From: Celoporthe dispersa
Taxonomy: Eukaryota; Ascomycota; Sordariomycetes; Diaporthales; Cryphonectriaceae
Length of the DNA stretch: 64,000 nt
Direction of reading: 5' to 3'
Assembly: GCA_016584495.1 (NCBI GenBank)
Contig: WAID01000003.1
Span: 186,001-250,000, forward strand
Under the pieces are notes generated by a model. That model ran no database searches. It was not told the DNA's origin and saw only the letters and a program-made list of their open reading frames with translations. The stretch's first letter is position 1; each line of letters starts with the position of its first letter. The position numbers and the translations under genes are program-made. This document shows positions 10,748 through 20,771 of this stretch, piece after piece.

Positions 10748-11639
10748 GCTTCTACCTTCTATTCTCTGGGCTCTCTAGTCTTAGCTATGCTAGTCTCAAG
10801 AAGCTCCGTCTGGAATGGCAGGAGGTCGACTTTGCCGAGCAATGGAGGATCGGATCGCAGCTTGCGGCAACAAGTTGAGTTGGTTCGAAGCATCGAGTGC
10901 GGAACAAAGAAGAAAGCCGCTTGCAAAGCCATATCGAGGCATTTCACGCTCGTTAGCAGTGTTCCCGAACCTTCCTTTCCACCTTCCTTCGAAAATGTTG
11001 CTTTAGATAAGTGATGAACTCTTAGTAGTGAATTGTTCGTTTTACATGCTGTCACAAGCATAGCTTTATGCCTGCAATTGAAGAATCGTCACTTGTGACT
11101 TATTACTTAAGTACTTAAGTACCTTAAACCTTAAGTACTCCCCGGGATTGTATCACGGCTTTATTAACTTGTAATTCATGCTGAAGTCTACTTGGTGACG
11201 ACCACCTGGGCAGAAGTCAACAGTAAGAAAATAATAGTTGAAGTATTATGAGCGCAAAGGCTAGATCGAATTCTCGCATCACCCCGTGTTGCAGCTTGAA
11301 ATTGTTGAAATCGTCCACTACGATGATGTTCTTTTGTCACATATCAAGACACAGACGTCAGTCAGTCTTGTGAAATTTTATATAAATGTCAGAAAGATTT
11401 CAATCTCTGTTATAGAGCTCAATCATCTATATGGTACAGAATGCTGTAGAATCAGTTCAGGACACATTCAACTAGTTGGCGATATCCCTCAGATTGCGGA
11501 GTATCGGCCAACCCTTCTAGTGTTGTGAAGAGTGGCTGGTACGGAGGCACCAGGCCCTCCGTCCCGGATGATAAGACACACATGATTCCTCAGCTCAGAC
11601 AGAGTCGAGACAGGTTATCGTCAAGTCAGGGGACCTCAT
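10748..11639. other. Gene-free region with palindromic AT-rich patch
   Basis: 892 bases. Around 11100-11140 there is an AT-rich patch built from TTAAGTAC/ACTTAAGTAC words that are self-complementary. No coding evidence. It probably contains the 3' ends of both convergent neighbours. Confidence 0.5.
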
Positions 11640-12828
11640 CTAATAATTCCGCACCATCCCGCGGTCCCGGCTAGAGTCCATGGAGTACTTCTCAATCCTG
11701 CCGCGCGTGCGCTGGTCCCTTCTCCTAGCTCGGATGGCGGCGATGAGCTCCCAGATCCAGTAGCATGTCGCGATCGCCATGAGGGCGAACGCTGCCCAGG
11801 TCAGGCCCTCGAATTTGGAACCGATGGTGATCTTGAGCCCGATGTCGTCGGCGTTTTGTTCGTGGATCTTCTTGACCATCTCACTGGCGCCGACGGTGTA
11901 CAGGAGGCTGCCGATGAAGAGGAAGAGGGCCGCGGTCAGCGCAAGACCGAGATTTGCGACTAGAACCCTGCGGCCCTTCTGCGGGATTAGGAAGAAGCCT
12001 GCTGCAGCGCCGAGGATGGAAAGGCCGGCGAAGATGGTGCTGACGATGTATATGGCAGCCAGGGCCTCAAACATGGTCGGCAGCTTGCTCAACTTTTTCT
12101 CCAGCTTCTCAGTGAATCCGAGATCCGAGAGGGATACGTTGAATGGGCCGACACTCAGTTGCTTGTTGAGGAGGTCAGACATGTCCATGGCGGCTGCTCA
12201 AGTAATTAGCGTACTATCTCTCAATGATTTAACAGGACTAGACGAGCTCAGCCCGTTCGCGTCTGGCTTACAGAAGTCCATTGGCCTGCGGGAATACCGT
12301 ATTAGCATGTTGAAAGGAGGGACTGCATGAGTTTGAGAGTGTGTACGGGGGGTCTCACTTGGTACAGGATGAGATGTTCAACCATGCGCCCTGCGCCGTG
12401 GCGTTCGGAGCAAAGTCGCCCTGACAGAGGTCGAGGACGTGGAATGAGTAGAACTGCTCGATGCCCAGCTCTTTAGACAGCTTGTCCGCGACGTCGTTGC
12501 CGACGTCGTTGAGGATGCTGGCCGCTTGGCTCTCTACAGAGCCAATGATACCGGTCGCTGAAGCCTCAATGGAGCTAAAGAGACCTCCTAGGCCACCCAG
12601 CACACCCTTGTCGGTCGAGGTGGGCGTTGCTGAAGTCGTCGTGGTCGTGGTGCTGCTACTACCGTCTGCAAGATTTGACAAGAAGTTCTGGCCGAGAGTG
12701 GATGTATTGACCATGACTACGTGGTAGTCCTCCATGAAACCCTTCTGGCTGCCGGCGAGCAGCGTCAGGATGGTGAGCACGAAGCCCACAATGGAGGCGA
12801 CGAGCGGTATGGCGACGGTGAACTTCAT
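11640..12828 (-). CDS. SUR7/PalI-family four-helix membrane protein, with a 14-base microexon
   Basis: Integral plasma-membrane protein of the SUR7/PalI type, linked in fungi to eisosomes, wall organisation or pH sensing. Exons on the minus strand: 12828-12359, 12285-12272, 12193-11640; sum 1038 bases, 345 residues. The 14-base middle exon bridges ISSCTK to AMDMSDLL in frame. Without it the flanking exons do not share phase. Helix 1 is near residues 5-25 (AIPLVASIVGFVLTILTLLA). A long extracellular loop follows with a Ser/Thr run and a DLCQGDF...SSC pair of cysteines typical of the family. Helices 2-4 are AALAAIYIVSTIFAGLSIL, VLVANLGLALTAALFLFIG and WAAFALMAIATCYWIWEL. The cytosolic tail is Arg-rich. 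Start chosen at the ATG directly before the first helix. Confidence 0.8.
12272..12285 (-). other. 14-base microexon of the SUR7/PalI-type gene
   Basis: On the minus strand it is preceded by a CCCGCAG acceptor and followed by a GTAAGC donor. It supplies codons for K-P-M-D-F-S across two split codons and restores phase between the two large exons. Confidence 0.7.
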
Positions 12829-14420
12829 GGTGAGCTCGGAAGGCTGCACACAGGACAACCGTGGATTTGGGCCCAGGTGAGTTGAGATCGAGCTCGTGAG
12901 TGCAAATTGTCGCCTAGGAAAACTCGTGCGAGGCCGAGCGTATGTATGCCTGACGCGCACGGATGATTGATTGTGATGGGGAGGTTCGTGTATGATTTTT
13001 TGAGGCTGCTGTGCACAAAAAAAAAAAAAAAAAAGGCGAGCAGAGCAAGATAAAGAAACAGGTAAACAAGGTTTTGAGCCCAGCTCAGTCAGTCGCCGCC
13101 TCGATGAAGGAATTGAGAGCGGTAAGATGGCCTTTTTGGGAATGGTCCTGGAGAAGTATAGAACGTGGCGAGATGGAACAAGGTCCTTTGGTGGATTCCG
13201 GGTTTGCTATTCTGGCGTCACTGGCATGGGTGCAATCAGACTTTCGAGGGCGATGATAAGTGAGACAGTTTACAAGAATGGGAAATAATCTGCAAATCCA
13301 TTCCGTATTGCTACAAGACCCCGACCTACTTTTGACTTGGGGGCTCACGAAGGGGGGTTTTTACGAGATGGTGGAAGCAGGTTTGGGAAACCCCTAGCTA
13401 CCATTACGTCTGCCTCTGCGGATGAATTTGCCGTGCTACAGTATCATCGGGGATTTTTGAGATATTGGGCCCTCAGGCGCTGTTCGGTTGGCCGGCGGGA
13501 TTCTTGGCTGAGAAGCGTCGGCGACGGTCATTGTGCATAGCCATGGTGCTAATGCGGGTGCCCACACCACGGAGGCAGATCCCACCGCATGCCCGTGTGT
13601 AAGTCGAGGGTCCAGACCCGGGCAGCCAATGGTACGACGAGCAGGGGCCGAAACGGCATGAAGGGGGGTGCGTCATCCTCGACACAATTCCCAGTTGGGC
13701 AGGTTGTCAAGAAAACCTGGCGCCTTCGCTCACGCCTGTGCTGACTGCTACGTAAACCAAAAGTCATGTAACCTTTGAAAGAGAGAGGGAGAGAAAGAGA
13801 GAGAGAGAGAGACTCTCATTCGTTCTTACTACTGTAGAAGGGTGGAACTCGCGACAAGCGTGCAGATTTACGCAGTATGCACAATGTCGACCGAGGGCGC
13901 TGCCGTTCATCTGTTTCAACTAAGATGGACTAGGCAGGCCGTGTAAATGACTTTCTGTGGCTTGGTATTTGTGCATGCGTTGCCAGCCTGCCAGCCGTTA
14001 GGCAGCACGGCAGTAAGCACTCAGGAGATTTTCATCTCAGTGCATTTTATAGCTGTCTCGTTGTTAATCTCGGGGATAGTGCATGGTCCACAACCGTGGT
14101 GGAGCGCTCCTGATCACTGCAGCAGCCCCGGGTTCCGTCAGTGAGAAGTTTCATATGGCATGGCGCCTTTGGTGGTCGGCGTACATCCCGACCCGTCCCC
14201 GACCTCTAGATGGGGCATGTCGGGGGCCCCTTCGTTGTTTATATATATACTTGCGTGTGCGTGAAAAATTATGCATCCGTCGACTTAGGTCATGAACTAT
14301 AGAGACAGTGACACATTACTCCTTTCCTAGACCTCCTCGCAGGGTGCATCGCCTGGGAACTAGGGCTCGGGTGCAGCCGCACGAGAGAACTGACGCTGGA
14401 TACCGGCGACTCCGAACCCC
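12829..14420. other. Intergenic region, low-complexity tracts
   Basis: No gene recognised. Contains an 18-base A run at 13017-13034, just upstream of the SUR7-type gene, and a GA-rich microsatellite at about 13776-13814. Open frames on both strands lack domains. Confidence 0.5.
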
Positions 14421-15176
14421 CTAGCCTGACTGTATATAATGACGAAGCCTCCAGACTTGGACACCAATGTAGACTAGGACAACACTTTCTCCAGTGACAC
14501 AGATTAGAACGATACTGTACATGGGCTAGGAATATGAACATTGCCTAGTAGATCTAGATTAGGAGAGTGGTGCATCCTAGAAAATGTCAACTAGGAGAAT
14601 GACAGAGAACGCATCCTAGGAAATGTTGACTGCCAAGACTGCCACACTAGGAGATGTCGACTGGAACAACACTGCAGACTAGGACAAAATTGAGACTTGG
14701 CCACAGTGGCATCGCAGGGGTGAAGGATGAGAAACAGGCTAGGGATAATCATCAACAGTTCTTACACAGCTATGTCTTCTCTCTTCTCTCCCTAGACACA
14801 GATCAGGTCAGAAGAAGCATCCACCAAAACACACCCACATCACTACATGAAGCATCATCCCAGCTATAACACTAAGCACCACCTTGCATAGCATGAATGG
14901 GCACCATTCTATGAACCACTGCATCACGCTAGGCTTTGCAACAATGAACAGTGGCATAGCATCCCTTGCATTGTCTCACCTGACAGGTCCAAGCCTGCAC
15001 TAGGGCATGACATGAGTTCAGAACAGGGCTGACATTTCAAAAGGGAGGGAAACAAGCTCAAAGTTAGGGACAAGAGGGCCCACTTTTCCTCAAGACAGGG
15101 TGAAAAATCAATCCAAACATCAATATAGAAAGAAAGAAAGAACATATGCTAGGACAGAGATTAGAACACCCGCTAA
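14421..15176. repeat. Degenerate CTAGGA-rich repetitive stretch
   Basis: The word CTAGGA or ACTAGGA recurs irregularly (for example near 14471, 14526, 14573, 14591, 14615, 14647, 14679, 15149) with related neighbours such as GAAAATGTCAACTAGG and GAAATGTTGACTG. It looks like the decayed edge of the satellite that starts at 15177. No gene is supported. Confidence 0.5.
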
Positions 15177-15298
15177 AACACCAGGACACTAGGACATCAG
15201 GACATCAAGACACCAGGACACTAGGACATCAGGACATCAAGACACCAGGACACTAGGACATCAGGATATCAGAACATCAAGACACCAGGACAAGAGAA
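15177..15298. repeat. 32-base higher-order repeat made of four 8-mers
   Basis: Consecutive 8-mers GACACCAG, GACACTAG, GACATCAG, GACATCAA form a 32-base unit. It repeats about three and a half times with a few substitutions (GATATCAG, AACATCAA). The 8-base register continues without a slip into the next array. Confidence 0.9.
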
Positions 15299-15762
15299 GT
15301 GAGCCAGTGAGCCAGTGAGCCAGTGAGCCTGTGAGCCTGTGAGCCTGTGAGCCTGTGAGCCTGTGAGCCTGTGAGCCTGTGAGCCTGTGAGCCTGTGAGC
15401 CTGTGAGCCTGTGAGCCTGTGAGCCTGTGAGCCTGTGAGCCTGTGAGCCTGTGAGCCTGTGAGCCTGTGAGCCTGTGAGCCTGTGAGCCTGTGAGCCTGT
15501 GAGCCTGTGAGCCTGTGAGCCTGTGAGCCTGTGAGCCTGTGAGCCTGTGAGCCTGTGAGCCTGTGAGCCTGTGAGCCTGTGAGCCTGTGAGCCTGTGAGC
15601 CTGTGAGCCTGTGAGCCTGTGAGCCTGTGAGCCTGTGAGCCTGTGAGCCTGTGAGCCTGTGAGCCTGTGAGCCTGTGAGCCTGTGAGCCTGTGAGCCTGT
15701 GAGCCTGTGAGCCTGTGAGCCTGTGAGCCTGTGAGCCTGTGAGCCTGTGAGCCTGTGAGCCT
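15299..15762. repeat. 8-bp satellite GTGAGCCT, about 58 copies
   Basis: Three GTGAGCCA copies (15299-15322) are followed by 55 identical GTGAGCCT copies (15323-15762). No substitution was seen within the 55. Because 8 is not a multiple of 3, every minus-strand frame stays open, giving long but spurious open frames. Confidence 0.97.
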
Positions 15763-16146
15763 GTGAGGATGTGAGGATGTGAGGATGTGAGGATGTGAGG
15801 ATGTGAGGATGTGAGGATGTGAGGATGTGAGGATGTGAGGATGTGAGGATGTGAGGATGTGAGGATGTGAGGATGTGAGGATGTGAGGATGTGAGGATGT
15901 GAGGATGTGAGGATGTGAGGATGTGAGGATGTGAGGATGTGAGGATGTGAGGATGTGAGGATGTGAGGATGTGAGGATGTGAGGATGTGAGGATGTGAGG
16001 ATGTGAGGATGTGAGGATGTGAGGATGTGAGGATGTGAGGATGTGAGGATGTGAGGATGTGAGGATGTGAGGATGTGAGGATGTGAGGATGTGAGGATGT
16101 GAGGATGTGAGGATGTGAGGATGTGAGGATGTGAGGATGTGAGGAT
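15763..16146. repeat. 8-bp satellite GTGAGGAT, 48 copies
   Basis: Forty-eight identical GTGAGGAT units follow directly, in the same 8-base register as the GTGAGCCT block. The two monomers differ at two positions. The array ends in GTGAGGAG and then a GAGAGGA-type purine tract. Confidence 0.97.
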
Positions 16147-16612
16147 GTGAGGAGAGGAGAGGAGAGAAAGAGAGAAAACAAGCAAAGAGAGAAAAGACAG
16201 GCAGAGGGCAGAAAGATATAGAGGCGGCGGAGGAGGACCAGAGTGCAGGAGCGAAGACAGATACAGAGCGAAGGTGCGACAGACATACACAGTAAGGCAT
16301 ACGGAGGCCAGAACAGGTGCGGAGAGGAACAGAGGCAGTAAGGAACTGACACACAGTGCGCAGGTAGGAACTGAAGCTAGAGAGAGGGGGTGATGGTGCA
16401 AAATAGAGGAAGGTAGACAGAACCACAAACTGAAGGAGCGAATTAGAGACAGTGAAAGGTGGGGAGAGGGAAAGAAAGAAAAGGTAAGCTGGAGGGAGGA
16501 GTGAGGTAAAAGCAGAGACTGGCAGAGACAGAGGAAAGAACTGAGGTACAGATCGAGAGATAGACAGGCTGCAAGAGCCATGGAGAATAGTAGCTTCAAA
16601 TGTGACAAGAAC
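16147..16612. repeat. Purine-rich tract flanking the satellite
   Basis: About 460 bases strongly enriched in A and G on the plus strand, so the minus strand is C/T rich. The three long minus-strand frames that start here and read through the satellite are Ser/Leu/Pro-rich low-complexity and are not considered genes. Confidence 0.7.
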
Positions 16613-18620
16613 CATCTAGTACTCTTGATGAAAGCCGTGAGAACACTGCTCCGCTGACTTCTCAGCAGGGCCAGTGGGCGCTAAAGAGGGTAGGTACTGG
16701 GGGTTGAGGGAAGCAAGACTCTCCCCAAGCTGCACCCAAGCTGCACCTAGACCACATAAGCTTGTGTTGCAAGAGAAGGAGAACTCTGAGAAGATGCATG
16801 CGAGATAATGTCTATCTCTTCAATTTTACAGATGGTTGTACTGGTTGTGCATGCTGAAAGCCATCACTAACATGAGATTCTACTTCTGGAGATCAGGCTT
16901 AGGCTTGATTGTCAGGGCATCCCTAGGCGCTGTAATTTCAGTGCAGGCGCTAAAATCAGAATGCTGGGGAGGCTTTGGTGCCTGTCTAGGCGGTGCAAGC
17001 CCACCCTAGAAGGGCGCTGTGTGCCCTGAATGGCCATGCTGCTGCAGCCAGAAAGGGCACTGGAGCAGACACCCTAGGACGTGAGACAGCGCACTTGCTC
17101 CTAGGAAGCGCCTAGAAGCAGCAGATTGTCAAGCAAAGCCCAGTGATCTCCAGTTGGCTACCCTCTTCCCAATGGACTGAAAGGCGTGCACAGCCCACAC
17201 AACTGAGCAAAATGACACAGTAAAGACAAAAGAAAATTGCACCACTATCCTCTACCTGCCTCAGGGCAGTTTGTTCTATGGTATACCGCCCGTTCTTTTC
17301 TGGTGGTGGAGCGGTGATGCCGTCCCACGCTTCGCCAGCCTCTGTCGCCACGGGCACTGGGCTGCGACCCATGTTCTGGGAAGCCGTCGCATGAAGATGA
17401 GAGAGAGGGGCCTTGGAGGGATGGTCAGGAGTTGGGAATGCCCGACGGCCAACCTACGGCCTGACAAAGTGCATCCTAACTGGAATACTGCAGATGAACG
17501 AGGCGACTGGTCCCACCACCTACCACCCATTCTAGACATCGACTGGTTCGTCTTATGCCTCGGCATTGTGAAATTCGGGCTACACGATGCATACATACAA
17601 ATACTCGCCTCGGAGAAGCAGAATACGATGAGCGAGCGCTGTGGTTGCACACCGGCATGATGCGTAGTGACCTAATTGGCTCCAGCAGCCATGGCGTTGA
17701 GAGGGCTTGAGGTCGGCGAGTATCTTAAATGCGCCGGGATCAAACACTGGCCGTTGCGTTCTCAGGTTCCGTATGGTTGGCTACCCGCCTTGCACATATT
17801 CGTGCTACTTTCATCGGACCGATGTCCACTGTCTTGTTCATACGTCAACGTGATTTTCTTGTCGGCACGCCTCCGAAGAAGAAGAAAGTTACCTGCAATC
17901 GCACAGGAACCCAAGAGCTCCGACTCCGAATTTTGAGCCAGGGCCGCGGCGACATAAGATATCGCATCTCGTGCTGGGGGCTTGTAGCCAAGTACCGCAG
18001 TGCCTACTTCGCGCCAGACAAGGCTGAGGAAGCCTCTTGTTACAACGCACGCAGACGCGTTCGACATGCACGGGATTTCTCTCGATGCGTGGGACATGAC
18101 TGATCGAGAAGCCCTTGAAACCGATTCCATGTATGCAGCTTGTTGGTAACTGAGAATGTTCCCCCTCATTGACTCTGAGACATCGTCCTAAAGTACTTAC
18201 TTAGGTACCTAATCCTGATGGGGCACCCCCAAATCTTGTCATGATTTCTTCTCTTTCTTGCTGCAATTTTGATGGCTTCTTCTAGCCTCGTACAATTCCT
18301 GCTACACAAAAGAAACCTGCAGCTGATATACATTGTAGTAACAGGAGCTTGTGATGACAACAGGAATGGGTGATAGCTGCTGTGCAATAATGACGTCAGA
18401 AGACCTTGAAATGCTACAGGGGATTGGCTGTGTTGTAGTCCGCTATTCTGTTTATGGATAGGAAGCAAGGCCCCCAGCCTTGCACAGCATGCACCACTCC
18501 AAGGGACCTGTCCAATCTACCATCTGATCACCCCATCTTCTTCATCCTGCCTTGACCTGACCACCCGATCCACAGGAAGACCAATCGATTTGTCCAGTCA
18601 ATATACATGAGCAAAAACAA

Positions 18621-18625
<5 letters not shown>
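16613..18625. other. Gene-free region downstream of the satellite
   Basis: Two kilobases without a supported gene. It includes short related GGCGCT/AGGCGC words around 16925-17110. A TACTTACTTAGGTACCTAA palindromic patch lies near 18193-18211. Open frames lack domains. A decayed mobile element is possible but not demonstrated. Confidence 0.4.

Positions 18626-18671
<46 letters not shown>
18626..18671. repeat. (CA)n microsatellite abutting a start codon
   Basis: About 23 uninterrupted CA dinucleotides end directly at the ATG at 18672, so the repeat would form the last part of the 5' leader of the SWIM/RING gene. Confidence 0.95.
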
Positions 18672-18673
<2 letters not shown>

Positions 18674-19763
18674 GAGCGTCGACCTTTTTCAGAGCCCGAC
18701 CAGGAGTGGCCCATCCTCAAGCCTCCACATAGGCACCACAGATGATCCTACTCTTCGTGGCCACAAGCGCAAGTTGCAGGCTCCGACGCCCACTCAGGAC
18801 AGGCATGACTCTTTTGCAGCCAACGAGGTGTATTATGGAGGCTCAGGACACCTTCAGCCCAAGAAGAAGACAACCAAGACGAAGTCCGCTGGAGCGGACG
18901 GTGGTGGCGGCGAGAAGCGTCTGCGACGGTCCGTCCCCCAACAGCCCGACATCGTTGTCCACGCAGACTTGCTTTCCAAGATGACCTTCAGGACCACCGT
19001 TATATTGACAAGCTCATGATATCCTAGATTCCGCGACAAACCACCTGCCTCTTTCGATGCCATCTTCGACCGTGCCACGACACAGCGGTTCTTCGTCCTC
19101 TCTCGCACCCGAGGCGGCACCCAAGACTGCCCAGAGCTGAACCTTCAAGTATCCGGCAGCACGGGTAACATCTACAATGTCTGCATTGCCCGTCAGCCGA
19201 CCTGCGACTGTCCCCACGCAAGAAGCGGCAACCAGTGTAAACACACCGTGTTTGTCCTCAAGAAAGTTCTCCGCGCCAAGCCCCAGTACGTCTACCAGCT
19301 GGCCCTTCTCAGTACCGAGCTGAAGGAGATCTTCGACAACGCGCCCGGCGCAACCACGGCAGAGGGTGGTGGCTCCGATCACAAGGACAAGAATCGCAAG
19401 CCGGTCGAGGGAGACTGCCCCATCTGCTTCGAGGAGATGGAGCCTGGCCCCGGCAAGGAGCAGCTCGTCTGGTGCAAGGTTGCCTGCGGCCAGAATATCC
19501 ATCGACAATGCTTCGATATGTGGGCCGCCACAAAGCGCCAGGCAGGCCGCGGCCGCGACGCCAAGATTCCCTGTCCGTATTGTCGCAGTTCCTGGGAGGG
19601 TGATGAAGAGGTCACGAAGGCCGTCGACATAGAGCAGGGGAGACTCACCCGTGAGGGCTACTACAACGTCGCTGACCAGGTCGGCGTCAGCACCCAGCGG
19701 GACTATCGCACATACAGCCCTTGGTGGCGCGGGAATCGTCACCCTCGCCGCGGGTTTTTCTAG
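18672..19763 (+). pseudogene. SWIM and RING-type zinc-finger protein, reading frame interrupted by TGA
   Basis: Likely ubiquitin-ligase-type protein. The N-terminal ~110 residues are basic and low-complexity (PKKKTTKTKS). After the break come FDAIFDRATTQRFFVLSRTRGG, then a SWIM finger PTCDCPHARSGNQCKH (CxCx7CxH). Next is a variant RING: CPICFEEM, CKVACGQNIHRQCF and CPYCRSSW. A TGA at 19017-19019 lies in the same frame as both halves. Within about 30 bases before it, another frame reads DHRYIDKL, which looks like real protein. A one-base loss near 18990-18994 with a compensating gain near 19020-19024 is therefore one explanation. A weak intron (GTCCGT donor at 18929, CTAG acceptor near 19027, 99 bases) is another. 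Called disrupted but possibly functional if spliced or if the sequence is in error. Confidence 0.65.
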
Positions 19764-20771
19764 TGACTGGTCACTTGGGAGACCCATGGTCTGCTGCTCC
19801 AAGACCCTCGTGCCTTGCCGCAGTTCCAGCTGGATCGGGGTTGGTCTTTGTGGCTTCTCTTCAGTGCTCGCGTTACCGAACTCGTAAACATGAACGCTGC
19901 CCCCTGTCTGAGAGTGGACTCGATAGAAAGAACCGCGCTGGGTTTTTCTCTGATATGCGCCATGTCACAAGCACCATGGACGCACTTCTGCACATTTCAT
20001 GAGTAACGCTGAACGGGTTTGGCGCCATCGTGAAGAGTCTGATCGTCCAGGAGGTACGATCCACTGACCCGATCTAGATCCGTAGCCTGCCACCGTCGGG
20101 TCACCCTTCATGTGCATCACAGCCCAACTGCCTGGCCACCATCGAAGAGACAACTTGGCAGCTTCCCGAGACTGTGTTCCAATGCCGCCCCTTTGTGTGC
20201 GTACTTCATAGTCACCCAACGCCAACAAGCCAACGTCCTCCAGCGGTCTGCTAGTCCCATGCACCGACCAAGAGAACATACCCAAGCCTAGGGAATTATC
20301 ATTGTTAGATGCTTATTTCTATGACATTACAAGGAGGTGCTCGGGGTGGCGGCACTGGGCTCAACCAATAATTTTGAGCACGAGTTTGCTAAGAAAAAAA
20401 AATGCATGATCTTTGAAAATCGCTTGAAAGGCAAGGAGAAGATCTCAGCCATTGTCATGAAGGAAATCCGTTCCAAAAGTACACCCACAATAAAGCATCT
20501 GTAGCTCCTTGTCAGCATTTTATGATCGAGACAGAATATGGGGCTCTTCTTCTTCGTCCCTCAGGCTGCTGAATTCCCTACCTCCTCCGTTGGCCTTACG
20601 CGGTTCCTCATGCGTCCTCTCCACCCCCAACCCCCCTTCCGCGTTTCTTTAGAAGAGGCCTAGGCCAACAACGCTTTCTCGACAGTCTGAAATTCGCTTG
20701 TCGCGAAGCTTCTCTTGCCAAGTTTCAAAGGGTCTAAATCAACACTCTTCAAGTCATTCACGGCGGACATT
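19764..20771. other. Intergenic region
   Basis: One kilobase without supported gene. Minus-strand open frames at 19873-20285 and 20327-20518 show no domain. A pyrimidine-rich stretch at about 20546-20650 fits the promoter of the mucin-like gene. Confidence 0.5.

Noticed and set aside
10759..11061. Overlapping short frames downstream of the glutathione S-transferase
   Set aside because: No motif, both strands open by chance, and position fits a 3' flank.
15261..16615. Three minus-strand frames of 363-448 residues as repeat proteins
   Set aside because: They are the same 8-bp satellite read in all three frames, plus a low-complexity purine tract. No signal of coding selection.
19014..19802. 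Minus-strand 262-residue frame
   Set aside because: Antisense of the SWIM/RING coding sequence, which has cysteine motifs in the plus strand.
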